From: Callaeas wilsoni
Taxonomy: Eukaryota; Chordata; Aves; Passeriformes; Callaeidae
NCBI GenBank assembly: GCA_013398955.1
Contig: VWPU01017674.1
Span: 248,001-312,000, forward strand
Reading direction: 5' to 3'
DNA length: 64,000 bases
This document shows positions 46,956 to 61,300 of this stretch, piece by piece (position 1 is the stretch's first letter; each line of letters opens with the position of its first letter). The translations under genes and the position numbers were made by a program. The notes under the pieces are model-generated. The model had not been told where the DNA came from and searched no databases. It was given only the letters and a program-made list of their open reading frames with translations.

Positions 46956-49101
46956 ACCCCAGCCCCTAAAAGATCCCTGCAAGATCTCCATGCCAAGTTT
47001 AGTTTCCTTCTATAATAGGAAAAACCCCAACCCACTCACCCAAGCAACCAATCAAAAACCCAAACAGAAACCATTCAGAAAAACAAAATGTACTAAAATG
47101 TACTTTCTAGTAAGAAAGGAAACACATGGATCATTGCAGAAATTGCTGTGCTAAGATGCTCAGCTTATTGGTAGGTACTATGAAAAAAACCCCAAACTTT
47201 CTTAACCCAAGAGGAGTTCTGGCACTTTCCTATTACTTTCAAAACAATGAATAACAATTTATACTGTAGACATTTGAAGTTATATATTCAGGTTTTTATT
47301 GAGTAAAAGTACATTTTATGTTGAATATTAAGAAGGCAGTTTGAAGAACTAACCCAACATTGTTTGCTAACTTCTTGAGAAAACTTACATTTCTGCCTTA
47401 AATAAGATGCTCCCCTTCAAAAACACCACTATCCCCCACTATCATAAAAAATTGTTTTCAGTACGTGAAAAAAGTATGTCAATTTTTCACAAAAAAAATT
47501 TAAAAATTGAAAGTATACTTTTAAAAAGACAGTATTGCAAGCAGTGGTATTTTTGTAAACAGAACAAAAACCACATGTAAAATTATAGAATGATGGAAAA
47601 AAAGCCACCTGTTCAGTTACCTTATTCCTTGCTAGTGAAAGACTGTTCCCTAAGGTGCACACCTAGTGCTTATTAGCCCTTTTCAAAGCATCAAGCAGTG
47701 TAGCTGCATTCTATTCCCACGGGAGATTATTCAGTGATTTCAGAGATCTCACTGTCAGGAAGATTATCAGTGTGCTATTTAACCTCAATTTTCCATATCC
47801 TAATTTAGTGTCATTACTCTCAGTTACCCCATCATAACATGTTTTGAGATGTAATATGAGCAAATAGATACTTAACAACAAGATAAACATCCCATCAGCC
47901 TTGCATAGGGAGGATTATTTTTAGATTGTCTTTAAACTCAGAGGATCTTGTCTGATGTCTCAGCTGAGGCAATAAAAATAGTACAAGAAAAAAAATGTTA
48001 ATGTCAAACTATGCATTTTCGTAGATAGTTACCATATAACAATTACTGCTGGAGGTCCGGTTTTGCAACTCTTCCTTTTTTGCAATTGGTTATCCCTGGA
48101 TGACAATGCTTATAATCGTTTTGCTAACTCAGATTTTGCTAAAAAATAAACTCTGTGCTGCAATAATAGATGTACCAAAAAAATCTAGCCTCAGGATGAA
48201 CAAAATAATGCGCAGAAAAAAACTGTCAGGATACTCCCTTAGCAAAAAGAACAGCAGATTCTTGTTTTCTTTATTGGCATTTTGTTTTAGACTCTTGAGT
48301 TTAGAATGCTGAAAAACCAAATCTCATGGTTGTTATAGCTCATGGGGTTTTTTCCAACCAAAAAAAGATTAAATCCACAGTGTTGAAGTATTACAAGAAG
48401 GACTGAACTAATGCCATTGATAAGTTTCCCTACTAAAAGTTCATAACTCTGTCGTTTGGAAGGATACTAATTAATTGACAAAGCTGAGTGATATATTCCA
48501 CAGAGAGATATGAACTAAACTTGCCCTAGATGTCATGATTATGAATGCTGCATAAGCACTGGTCAGCTTTTTTAATGACCTAAAAATGTGGGAAAAATTC
48601 AAAAGTTTTCCAGGCAAACTCACATAGCACAAGTTACTGCACTCCATTCCACCCCCAACCTCTCCCAAATATATTTGGAGTATATTTGTTTCACTACCAA
48701 TTACATCTATGAAAAATGTTAAGATAGGGCTTTATACACCCTATTACAAATCAGATGTTCAGCTACCTTTTCATCTTGCCTTTCCTAAGGCATTCCTCAT
48801 CCATGTGCAAGGCATAAGGTCATCCATGTGAATGACTGTGCCAAATATGTGTTCTAGTTTCTCAAATTCCAGCTTGGTCAGTTTTTCTAGCTACATCCCA
48901 GACATCAGAGTCTGTATAAGAACAACAGGAGGAAAGAAGCAATAGACATTCCTGCCTTACAAGACCAGGCTTCTCCCTGTCACAAGAATCCCTCAATTAT
49001 TCAGCTATACGAGCTCAATGACATAAAACTGAGGAAATCCAAGCAGGCAGAAATCCAAGGTAGCAGTCCAGTACAAAGTCTTACCAGATTTCCCTATATA
49101 A
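46956..49101. other. AT-rich unique sequence, no gene seen
   Basis: No gene or interspersed repeat is recognised. The stretch 47690-47960 is non-repetitive, of even complexity, and may be constrained, but nothing else distinguishes it. Confidence 0.45.
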
Positions 49102-49152
49102 GTGTGTGTGTGGATATATATATATATATATACACATATATATATATATATG
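49102..49152. repeat. (TG)n/(TA)n dinucleotide microsatellite
   Basis: A short TG run (49102-49112) is followed by two TA runs separated by CACA, about 50 bp in all. Confidence 0.9.
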
Positions 49153-52100
49153 AAATTTTCATTTAGTGTTTATTTTGTTAACATAAAGCCATTCTTAGAA
49201 GAAATGTTTAAATTCCATGTTACCAGATTCAAAGATCTGTATTTTGGAGTCAATCTGATTTTATTGCTTACCTTATAGCTTTTTAAAAATACATATACAG
49301 AGGCATGCAATTTTCTTGCACTAGGAAAACTCCACAGTTACTTGAGGCACTTAACTTCAGTTATGTTGAAGAAATCATCTTTGGCCGGGAATCAATATGG
49401 AAATTTTCAGCCCAGAAGGAAAACTATCAAGAAGGTATCACTGTCAGAAAACTGGATGTGATTATAAAATATATTTTACAAACCTAATGATAGTATTTCC
49501 TTCTAAGTGACAGCCATAACAATGATTTTCTGCAAGATCACATCACAATTTTCAATAACATTTCCATTCTCAGCATTTGGACACTGGCAGGAAAGATAGT
49601 GTAATTAAGAGGAAGAGAAAGAGAGGATGTCATCCATTTATGTCTTCACCTTTTACAATCCAATTTATCCAACAAATTTTAAAACCAATAGATGAAAAAT
49701 CTTTTACAATTCACGGACTGAACAGATGGCACAGCTGCATTGAAAATGACAGTGCATACACACCAAATGACCTGGTGTTCTGCTCTAGTTAAGAAGCTGT
49801 CAACATTTGTATTACAAACCTCGGATTTCAAGGGTTTGTAAGTTGTCTCTTTTAGATAACATCTGGAAAGATTTACTTACAAGGTATATGTCTAGGTGCC
49901 ATGTAAAAAAAAAAAAGCAGCACGTTTATTACTTTTGTATCCTTTACACTCAGTTAATAATATTGTAAATGCTACCTGTGATTTAAATTGCTGAGGGAGT
50001 GCCTTTATTTTCCGGAGGGATTTGAACAGGCTGGTGAGTGTGTGAGTGGCTGTGCTGGCTGGGCACAGGAGAGTGTGGCTGTCCCTAATCTCCTCCTTTC
50101 CCAGGAGGCTTTAAGCATGACTGCTGAGACCTGCCCGAGCACCCAAACACTCCATACCTGGGATGTTACTTTTGGGGCATTTCAGACCCTGTGTGAAGCT
50201 ATTTCAAGGAACAAAATGATCCAGATGCCAAACACAAAAGATAAGACATTTTAAATAGCACTACGCCCAAAGTAGCATAATGCTTGTGTTAAATATCACT
50301 TTTTGGCTTAGCAAAATTGCAAGCTGTGCTGAAACAATTAGTTTTTTACGCTAAGACTCTCCAACTGTGTTTTGCATAGGGACAGGTGTAGCTATGCATT
50401 GCATGGAAATCCTGCTTATACAAGGTTTGGCCACAAAAAAAAAAAAAATCTGAAGATTGTAACATTTTGCCTTGAGAAAATGTAATGGCAGCTCAGGAGG
50501 GATTTCAGGATTTGGCTCACCAACCAAACAATTTTAAATTATATGCTGCTAAGCACTAAACTGCTTACAGGATTAGTATCAACATATTGTGCCCACTAGC
50601 TGTAGGTTTGAATCTGTACCATGATCTCTGTGACTGGCAATAATCTTGCATTGAACATAAAGCCAAACTTTGGTCTTACTTGATAAATGGGTCTACAGTA
50701 TTTAGTTTTGAAGTAAAAGTGAGAAATCAGCAAATATTGTAGTAATAGATTTATTGAAGCTATTCTATGAAGGGGTGTTTTAGACTGTGAAAGAATATAT
50801 AGAAAAAGCAAAGAGTTAAATATATGTACTAGAAGTAATAATGTGATTTTCAACTTGGATAACTGTGACCTCATTCTTTCAGGAGGAAATATCAGGAAAT
50901 GAACAAACTAACCAACCAGTCAAATTGGAAATTACGTTTTTAGTGTCATTTAGAGGAAAAGAAATGCAGTGCAATCAATCTGAGTTGTACCCACTGAGAC
51001 ACCCATATGTCAAAGAGATTCTTTCAATGGAATTACGAGTCCATTCCCCTAAAGTCCTAAATTAGGATTTTCACAGTGTTTGTATCCAAATGCTCCTAGA
51101 ATTCCATGACTCCTACATGCCTCGGGCACATTTGAAATTCCTATCTTGGATGGAATATGTATTATAAAAAATCTTCAGTTTCAGGACATTTTCAACAAAA
51201 ACTTGAGGCATTTAATAAAAACAAAATATAGATAAAAGGCTGGAAAGAAGGAGTGAGAGATTAATGTAAAAAAATAATGACTATTAATAGCTTCAATTCA
51301 TACTGAGAGAGTAAGTAGTGAGTGAATATATTTGCTGGTATATCCAATTACATTCCACTATGTGGCCAGCATCCAAGTAAGAATGAGATAAATAACTAAA
51401 ACTTTCTGATTTGTATGATGTGACTTTAAGCAAATAACTAGATTCTGAAAGAGAAAAGTTAAGAGCAGCAAATTCAAATATGGAAAAGTGATGAAAAATA
51501 CCTAGGGAGGAGACAATACAACCACTAGAATTTTCAATGAAGGTCTCATCATCTTTTAGCAGAACCTCAACTTCTGTTCCTCATAGAACTAGATAGACAG
51601 GAGCTGAAAACTGAACGTTGTGTCTTGCAATGAATGCAGCAGCAATGTCCTTGTTCTCATTTCCCTTTGATTTTCTGAAACAGCAACACTTGCTGTTCCC
51701 TGTCTCAGAGAGCTGTGTGTACCTGTCTCCCTGCTGCCAGTAAGAACCCCTTTCCTAAGGTCAGCTCTCACTAAACTGGATCAGACATGATATCCTTAAC
51801 ACAAGATCTGATCTCTTTTTCCACCCAGATGCTGTGCTCACTGTGCCCAGGCCATGACCTCGAGCACACCTGGGGCTGTGCATCCTCCGGCTGTGTCCTT
51901 TGCTCCATGGATTTGGAGTCCGTGATGTACTGGCTCTCATTCTCTGTTGCCTACTTTAGTAGTACCTTGAACTTGTATTTTAAAATTAATGCATTTAAGT
52001 GTCTAAGAGAAAACTAATTAAAATGCAGTGTTGATCCTTTTCATCATTTTTGAAGGAACCTGAGATTCAAATATCTCAGTACAATGTTAAGACAAACCCC

Positions 52101-55100
52101 ATGTTTCCCAAGCTTTCTCTAGATATTTTAGGGACTAAATTACATGGTTTCCATGTATAAGAAAACACCTTTTGAAATATTCTTTGGAATTTGAAATTTT
52201 AATAATTGACATGTTTCACTGGAATTACAAATTAAAGATGGCTATCTTCTAAAGCTAAATATTTTGAAGAAGTTTATTTCATCCAAGCAGAAAATAAGTT
52301 CTACAGTTTAAATTGAATGTTCCACATAATAAGATTTTCAGGAAAATCAAACCTGGAAACTTGTGATTACCAGGAATGTTCTCAAAGGCCAATGTTAAAA
52401 TACTCTGGAGAAACTGGAACATGATTACCTTTATTGATAAAATATTATAGAAGACATGAAATGTCATTTGTTTTCTAAAGAATTTTTAAAATGATAACCT
52501 TCTTCAAACATTGAGCCCAACAGACACAATCCAGAAAATGAACTACTTTCTCTGTCCTTGCTTAAAAAGTGAAACAAATATGCATGACAGAAAGGCTGAA
52601 AGTTTCAGATCCTGTAAATTTGGCAATGTCTGAGAGCAAAAGAGATCTTATTTTGAGAGACTGCAAGATAATCTGAGGTGTCAATGTGTGCAAACATGAC
52701 CTGAACTCTAGATTGAAATTCTCTGTGCCAACATCTTCCCAATTTTTCTGATGTATGTGTATGTCTGCAGAACAGACCAGTGTTTAAGGCTGTTTTTCTC
52801 TACTAATAATCTGGGTCAGCTGTTAATGTGTTTCCTTCCAGGTGTCTGAAAGCATGGCTGTATCTAAATGAGACTAATAAATGCATGTCTGCACTGCACC
52901 CAACATTGCATTCCGGCTTCTCTAGGACTTCACTGATTCCTGTGCCAAGAAAATTAATAAAAATATCAACAAATATTTGCTGAATTGGAGAGCAGTGCTT
53001 GACAAGCATTACTAATAACTTCATTTCAGCCCAATACTTTTTATTCCAGTACTCTTGAGTATTGACCTTTTATCAGGGCCTTTCCTGTGTCATAATACTT
53101 TTATTGATTCTCATTGTCTCCATCTTAATTAACAAGTTTCCTAATCTGAGATTTTATAAAATTCTACTGTTGTTTAAATAATGAGATTTACCACATACAC
53201 AAAACAACAGATACGCAAATAAAAATATTAAATCTTGGTGCAAGCATCTCTTTCTATTTCCTTTTATTTCTTTCATTTCCTCACTCCATTAGCACTGGCT
53301 GGCATGGAAAATGCTTCTGGACATCGCATGCCTTGTGGTTGCACAGATGCTCAGCCCTTCATTCAGGTCAGGGCTGCATTTGCCCCTGCACAGAGCTGTA
53401 TATTACAGATGTCAGAATAATAAGCCTGAAAGAACCAAGATCACTTCACCGTCTTTTTAAAGCATAAATGTTCCTGAGACTGCAATTTCATGCACCAATT
53501 GTTTCAGATTTCTGAAATGAAGATTACCTGGTCTCTTCCTTCACTCAAGAGGACTATAGTCTTTGAGTTTCCTACTATCTCTTTTGTGATAATTTCTGTT
53601 TCCATATTATTATTCCTTCTTTATAATCCTAGATTCAACAATCATTTTTCTTTCCTGTGATTTTCTTCTATAACAATGGAGAGGCTATTGAATCTGAGCC
53701 ATGTTCTCATTTTTTAGTAATCTTATAGCTCTACTTTAAGCCTTATGCTGTTGAGAGCATACTTTTACTGTTTTCTTAAATTTCTGGCCAGTGACATCTT
53801 TGACATTTTTTGTTTCACTGTCCTTTCTGGTTTCTAATTATTTTATGAACAATAAATACACAGTTGGTCCACAGATTTACGTAGTTAGACACAGTCCAGA
53901 CATAGTTGCACTGTCCACGCATTCTTTCTCACCAACTCCTGTGTTGTTTAAACACTGCCTTTTAGATACTAAGTACATAAAATTAACTGTTTTATTATGT
54001 AATTCAATGAACTCCTACCAATACGGGCTTACTCACTTGTTCTTCAATGTGATATCCAGGAAATGTTCCTATTTCTTTCACTTCCCTGACCATCATTGTC
54101 TTCTGCTGTCCAAATCCCTGAAGCAGTTTGCTCAGTTATGGCACCATGTCCATACTTCATTCCCCAGCTGAAATAGGTGGAGAGTTTTCACTGTGTTTAA
54201 ACATATAACTATAATGTCTGCTAGATGAGTGTTCCCACCATCTTACTTTCCAAACTCCTGGTGTTCATCCTTTTATTCATAGTTTCATTCACTGTCAAGT
54301 TTTAAGTCACCTAATTTCCCTCTTTTAAACCTGTAGAGTAAATTGATTTTCTACTAATATTTTTTGTTTAATTTTTTATTTTTAATGGTAAAATGTTCAT
54401 ATTTTGCTTCAATTATAGGTCTGTCTTTGACTGTAGAGCCACATGTAAACTCTTTACCCTTATATAGGATGTATAAAACTACTGGTTACTTACAGGGTAT
54501 TTTTATCTCTAACCTTGCCTATTGCAAAGTTTGACAAAACTCTGGGGGCTGGCTGTGATGAAAAAAATAATAGAGCTATCCCAGGCATTATCTGAAAGCT
54601 GCATTGAAACACATATGCTAAGTTTCACCATAAGTATTTTTTCCCTGCCTGAACCCAGGACTGACTCAGGAATCCAGTGGCTATTGTGTGTTCTGAGTTT
54701 TTCCAAACACCACAGTGAGAAATAAAAAACTTTCCTTCCCATAAAAAAGAGAAATCTGTGCTTAGGATTGCACAGAAGAGGGGAATACAGCATATCTCCC
54801 TTTCCCTCTCTCTTTTATTAATTTGTAATCACCTGTTTCATGAAGCAGACGTGAGCCTCATCTAGTATCTCACTATAGTGAATGGTGTTCAATATTTTGT
54901 GAACCATTTTGCCACTCAGCTGCCCACGGATTGTTACTGTAAGCATACATTTCTTCAAACAAATGAGGCGTTTTACAGGAACTCCATGTTGCATCGGCTA
55001 TCCATTTTGTAGCCACAGACATTCAAATGAAATTGTCAAAGATCTCAGTTCTTCTCCTCCTAGAATGAACATTTTTTTTCTCCTTAGTCACTCTTGGAGG

Positions 55101-57410
55101 GCATGCAAAGATGAAAGAAAATCCTGGTGTTTCTGGGGTACCCAGTCATCCAAGCCAACCAACCGCAGATCTTAACAATGGAGAATGGAAAAAAATTCCT
55201 TACTGCTACTCAGACATATTGCATAAGCTTGTTGAATATTTACATCATTATCTATGCAGCATATTCATATATACATTGTCTGAAGAGCTGACAAGATAGG
55301 TAGATCTCAAAGGTGGCTCATGAGAAAGGCAACTAAATTATTTTTATGTACAATTTTATAAGGAAGTTGAACATGGAAATGGGATCATTTTAATATGTGG
55401 ATGTTTTAATTGATATAGGCATTAATGAAGATACTGCACAGCTTAAAATGTAGGATCTATTGTGCATATATTTATCTTCTGGTTTCAATGGTAAATCAAG
55501 AATAGCAATAGTATCTGTTTCATGTGTTTATTATATGCTCATGCCTTTCTTTAAAAAATGCTTGCTATAAATGTGTTTTGGACTATAGTAGGATAAGCAA
55601 AATGTGTAAGATCATATAGCAACACAAAGCAAACACAAAATTAACATTGATCAAGTTAAACTTCTATGCACATTTTAAAAGTCATCATTCACACATGACA
55701 ATATTTTTAAATTATCTTCTGTTACTCAGATTAGGAAAATCAGAAAGTTATTGAATAATTCAGGTTAGAAGAGCCTAATTTGGGTTAGAAGGACATCTAT
55801 AAAGCAAGATAAGTTTACTTTTAGTTTCAAAGTTTAGGCATAGGTATTTGAGAATGAAATCTTATTTACAAACCCTGTTAGAATAGTGGAACACTATCAT
55901 TCCTGGTTTATTCTCAATTTACTCTATTCATAATATTATTTTATCTCAACTCCCAATTTTTTGTAAAACTATAATGGGACATCCTTTATCAGAATTTCTT
56001 ACAGAATAAAAACTCTCAGTCTTCTCCCCTAGGTAAAATTGTTGCATCCAATAAATACATAGTAATACATACACTAATACGGGAGTACTCTTGTATATTG
56101 TGAGAAATGCAGGAGATGTGGTGTTTCTGTTTAAAATGAGATAACAAGTCCCATTCTACCTCTCAGCTTGGTTTGTTTCTTAAGATTGATTAACATTTTC
56201 TACTTGCTTGGAAATGGTCTCCTCCTTTTTGCCTGTAGGTGGTCTCATCTGCAGAAGGACCACCCTGCAGTTTTTCTTTCCGTGAATGCATCTCTACGTT
56301 CAGGCACAGCTTCTTGACATAATGCTTCTGAAATTTCCATATTTCAGTCAAATCTGGCTGACAATCAGTTTCTGGAATTAAAAGAGTGATCATGTGTCAA
56401 CAGAAATGGAAAATATGAACACATATGTTCTGATAATTCCAGCTATTTAACTTTGGCTGTCTGATTGGAGTGCACATATCTAAAGTCAAATTGAAGCTGC
56501 ATCCTGAGGCTTTGGTCTTTCCCAACAAAACACCTGAGGAGAGCAGCTTGAAAGCTGGGTCAAAATGGAAGATCAACACTGTACTACATAGCGCTATCTC
56601 TGTTACACTATGAAAGGAGCACTGTTATCTGATCTGACACTCAAGACAAAGAGCTTTGATGATAATGCAAGATGCATTTCTTTCAATTAATACAATAACA
56701 GTGCCCAAATCCAATTTCACCTCTCCACTGTGTGTATGAGAATACCCAGTCTAAGCAAACTGCACCGTACTCTGTGTGATTCTCCATAGTGTTATGCAGA
56801 ATAGCGGAAGATATTCTGCTGCTAATGAAGAGAGGTACTTAGAGGAGGATTCATGGTTATAGCCTGCAGGCAAGAAAACAACATTAAGAGTAAAGAGTGT
56901 CATTTAAACACTAAGGGTTATTTAAGACTGCTGAAGTAAAATTACTTTAAAGGGCTGATTTAACAGCTTTGGCTATAAAGATGTATCTTAGAGATATTTT
57001 TCTTGAAGTGATTGCATGCTTATTTCTGTCATCTTTTCCAGTCCATTTCTGTTTACTTCCTAAGATTTTACAAATGATTCTTACAATTCAGTAAGCTGAG
57101 GATAACCACTATTCTACTGGAAGGAGGGGAAAAGAGAGCTATTATCTGTGGAGGATCTCCACATTGCTTCTTTTGCTATCTGGTGTATGTAGGTGCTAGT
57201 GGCCTGGTTACATTAATGTTCCATTATTTTCTCACATGCACAAACTTCTCATTGTGATTGCTGCTGCTACCAATGCTTCACAGTCTGCACCTTTTCTGCT
57301 ACCTCACAGCAGAAATAGTCTCCAGATTTCCTCATTATCAGGAGAAATAATTTAGAAATTATGTTAAAAAGAAGATGCTGACCCTTTGTAGGCCCCTGTT
57401 CTGCCAAAGC
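49153..57410. other. AT-rich unique sequence, no gene seen
   Basis: Eight kilobases without a recognised gene or interspersed repeat. A-runs lie near 49905-49916 and 50435-50448. Open frames reach 126 codons (53791-54171) but show no family resemblance. The GC-richer parts (50000-50160, 51720-51930, 53290-53400) are short and unassigned. Confidence 0.45.
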
Positions 57411-57745
57411 AGAAGAGTGTTGTGAGTATCACCGTGGGTAGACAAGCACAAAGTCAGCAGAGGCACAGAAGAAAGAAGAGGCAGAAACTAGAATTGCTGC
57501 AAGTGCCAGAGAGTGGGGGTTGTGATCTCCTGCAGCAGAAGTGGGGAGAAACCAGCAGCAGCAGAGCCTAAAGAGGAAGGGAGGGAAACCAGGAGAGCCA
57601 GGGCTGGGGAAGCACCGTGGAGCAGAGACCTGAGGTACTGCTCTGCTACAGGTGTGGTCAGGGGGTGGTTTAGAGACTCCTGCAGAAGCTGAGCTGCTGT
57701 CTTGTCTCATGCCCTGAAGAAAGGAAAATAAAGTATTTTTTTATG
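57411..57745 (+). other. Purine-rich, GC-rich block ending in a poly(A) signal
   Basis: About 330 bp of plus-strand sequence is markedly G/A-rich (AGAAGAGGCAGAAACTAG, GAGGAAGGGAGGGAAACCAG) and ends with AATAAAG at about 57728-57734, followed by a T-run. It resembles neither CR1 nor the LTRs in this window. A 93-codon minus-strand frame (57429-57710) with many C, S, P and F residues is a by-product of the composition. It could be an LTR or ERV leader fragment, a retrocopy tail or a non-coding exon, and its family is not identified. Confidence 0.35.
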
Positions 57746-58368
57746 AGTCAAATCAGTAGAAGTGATTGGCAAGCTGAAATGTAGCATGCCTGTGATAGAG
57801 AAGGGTAAAGAAAACAAGGAGTTCCAGAGCACTTCCAGAGACAGAGAAGGTGGGATGGAGCATGCTGGCATTTGAACTTCAAAAAAGGCATGCACTAGTC
57901 TTTAAGCAGGGAGCAACAAAAGTAAGTAATACTCGAGAGTAATCAGGCTGAACTGTTATAAAACAATGCCTGGAAAGCAAGCATTTTGGCAGTGCTGGTT
58001 GTGAAATTTCTCCTCGCAGATAGCTAAAGCATAAGGCTTTGGTTGATGTTTCTAAAAGTCTACCTCCCTCTCAATGTCCTTTTCCTTCAACCAGAAGTGC
58101 AGCAGACTTTCCACACAGACTGAAGGTATTTCCAGAATTGTGGTTACTACCTGGATTAAAGATAAAAACATAATTATTATAAATCCTAAGCTGGAGACAG
58201 TACCAGATATTTGAGGACAAGGTGACTTTGTTACCCCCTGTTTCTGTGGAAATGACCAAAGGATTCACTTAATCAAAAATGCAGTCTGTTTCTAGGATAG
58301 GTATATCTACCTATGTAAATAAGTAGAACTCCTTGGATTAAAACAAGTATATTACCAGTGCAGAGGAC
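57746..58368. other. AT-rich unique sequence, no gene seen
   Basis: Nothing recognised between the purine-rich block and the inverted repeat. Confidence 0.45.
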
Positions 58369-58394
58369 TGCGGTGCACAGTAGTATGCACCGCA
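58369..58394. repeat. Perfect 9-bp inverted repeat
   Basis: TGCGGTGCA (58369-58377) and TGCACCGCA (58386-58394) are exact reverse complements separated by 8 bases. The arms are GC-rich in an AT-rich setting, so the hairpin would be stable. It could be a protein-binding palindrome or a hairpin in a transcript. Confidence 0.85.
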
Positions 58395-61300
58395 ATTTTC
58401 TTACCATAACCACTTAAATAAAAATAGATGCATCAAAATGTTCCACAATGGCCCCTCAGCTGTTAGCTAATGCATGTTTATCAACCAGTTATAAATTAAA
58501 ACAAAAGGCAGTGACAAGCAATAACTTCTGTATGTAATTTATCAATCTTTTTAATGGATTATTCCAATAAATATTATGAATTGTTCATCTGAAACTGTAT
58601 CTCTGTGAGGTAGAATTGTCGTCTTCTCTCTCCTTTGGCCATCCTAAGCAAATACCAATTTTCCAGTGCAGAACTGAGAGATAAAGAGATCGGATAACTT
58701 CCCATGCCATTCCCTTAATGTGAATGAAGCACAATGTTATTCCAGCTAAGTATTCAAAACCCCTACAATATTTCATCTGTATTAAGTTTCTGAAAAATTA
58801 TCAGTGCTAGCAGATCCAGGCTTATGCATTCCTACAAATAAAAACTGCAAGGACATACATAAGGTTTGCTGCTTTCTTGCAATGTCTTGCTTTACAACAG
58901 AAAATGGACAGTGCAGTTGAACTAACCGTGGAGAACTCTTTCATAAACCACTTTATAAATAATTGCTGCTACATCTATATTATGGATTAGTAAGAGCTGA
59001 GTTCCTAAAGTGAATATTGATTAGGTTATATGCTGTGGTTTCTCTTTTGTGGCTGTATTTGTCTTAGTTGTCTTGGCTTATATCTGACTTATTTTCTTCC
59101 AGCACCCCTTAAACCAAAGTAACTTAGTTGAACTCTGAGTCTGGTCTCACGTGCAGGCTATGAGGTACAGAAGGGCTAACCTACACACAAACAGATGTTG
59201 CAAAGCTGGGAATTTGCTGTGGCAAGACTCACTGGGATGGAGTAATTGCAATCTGGCAGCAGGAGCTCTCCAGCAATGCTGTGCCATAGTAATTCCAGTG
59301 GATTACAGTGATTACCAATGACAAAACACCTTCCTGTGCATTTGTGGAATTTTTCCAGAGATACTAAATCACTGGAGTTCAGTTCTAGGGCAACAATAGA
59401 GAAAAGCATAATAATGCTTTACTACTAGGTTTAAATAGGTAAAAAAACCCAACTAGTTTTATCTTCGAGTAGCTGAAACCTTGGGAACACAGATGTTCAG
59501 CTCTATTCTTTATTTTATCTTTCAAACATAGGTTTTGCTTTGATTTAGGCTGGTAGCTCAAACCTTTATAACTGTTAGAATGGAGAAATTAAAAAAACAA
59601 AAAAAAAGAGAGAAATCTGAAAGGAAAATAGCAGGCATATTTGGTGAATTGCACGCACCACAGCGAGCTGAGATGCCCTATACTTTGCAAAGCAATTTAG
59701 AAATGCCGTTATTAATTCCTTATAACGTCTTTTAGCTATTAAATTTTCAAAGGTAAACAAAATCTATATTCTGAATCTTGCTTGAACCTCCTCTTCAGTG
59801 TATATGTACATGTTACACACATGGAGCAATTGATCTGAAAAATCTAAAGGATCTGGTAATACCTAATTTACTAAATATAGTCTAGCCAATCACACTTTTT
59901 CTGTCAAATCTCTCTATTTTTTTTGTGATCATCCTCATTTGCCCTTATATGTTTGACACTGAAATAACATGCCACCCAAGGTCTTATGCAACTGTTGTGC
60001 CTTCCAAATTTCAGAAGCAGTGTATCTTTGTATGTTACTCTTACTGGTCAAGGTTTTGGGTTTTTTTTGCCATGGTAGGAAAGAAAAATAAGCCTAAAAC
60101 AAATCTAGAAAAAACTATTGACATTAATATTTTTTGAGCTTGATAGTAATTTGAGCATGTTATAAATACATTGTTAAAGATAATTTAATAAATTAAGTAT
60201 CCTTTGCAATTTTATTGTGCAGTCAAATTTGAGATAATAGAATTGCAGAAGTGAGACTGATACAGAAAAGATCCATTTGCTGACATCTGTGTCATAGTTC
60301 ATCTGCATTACAAAATGTATTGTCTTCCAAAAATTAAGATTGAGTTAGGCAATTGTTAAGCATTTGTTACTTTAACTATTTTTAGTAGAGGCTGGACTGT
60401 GTGCTACAGAATGCACCTCATTCTTCATACTTCTCTAAAATTGCTTTCCTTGTTCTGAAAAAATTCTCAAGTTATAGATATCCTTTGGATACTTGTTTTC
60501 TCCTTTTACTATTTCCTTTTGTTGTCTTCCCTTCCCAAGATGCATTTTTGCTTCGGGTTTTTTTTTACCATGAAGATTTAAAGAATGGAGTATAATACAA
60601 AATACACTTGTTTGCTGAAAATCTGTAGACATCCCAACAAGCTATAAAATAATGCAATGTGGGTTCATCATTTGAGTATATTGAAGCTACACAAAATAAT
60701 TAATTTCCTTTAGTGTATTAGAGGAAAATAATTACAAGATACAGCACTGAATTACTGCTACGGTCTTAATCATCTCACATCCACCATAAGGTAATCTTAT
60801 CTCAATTATAGATCCAGCTGGAAATGGATTTAAAGCTAGATAGCTCTTCAGGTCTTTCTTGGCCAAGTGTAGGAATAGAAAAGTCTTGACAGCGTAATTA
60901 ATAGAAGCATTACTAACATTAAAATGCAGACTATGTAACACTCCATGTGCCAGGTGCAATGCTGTGTCTTTTTGACTTAATGCTTAAGTTTTGAAGCAGC
61001 TATGAAATGCTTTTATATTATTCTCAGTAAGACTGAGAATTAAATTTCTTATTTAAAACAGGAGTAGTTTAGTGATTAAGGTTAATCTAGCTAAAATGCA
61101 ACGTTATCCTGGGGACTCAGTGGAGATTTTTAAAAAGAAAGCATTCTGCAACCTTGAAACATTTGAAGTTCTTAATATTGGTGTTTTCTAGGATATCTTT
61201 TGTGAAATATAAAATATTCCTGAACTACTTTTTTGGTAAATTCTCTGTTTGAACATTTGAGCATTCTCAGAAAGTTCCCAGGATGTCTTGCAGCTCTTTT

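Noticed and set aside
46800..46991. Minus-strand frame with a CLFVCLFVCLFV repeat peptide
   Set aside because: It is a translation of the (CAAA)n microsatellite on the other strand.
53791..54171. 126-codon plus-strand frame
   Set aside because: There is no domain, no splice or promoter context and ordinary AT-rich composition. Frames of this size are expected by chance in 64 kb.
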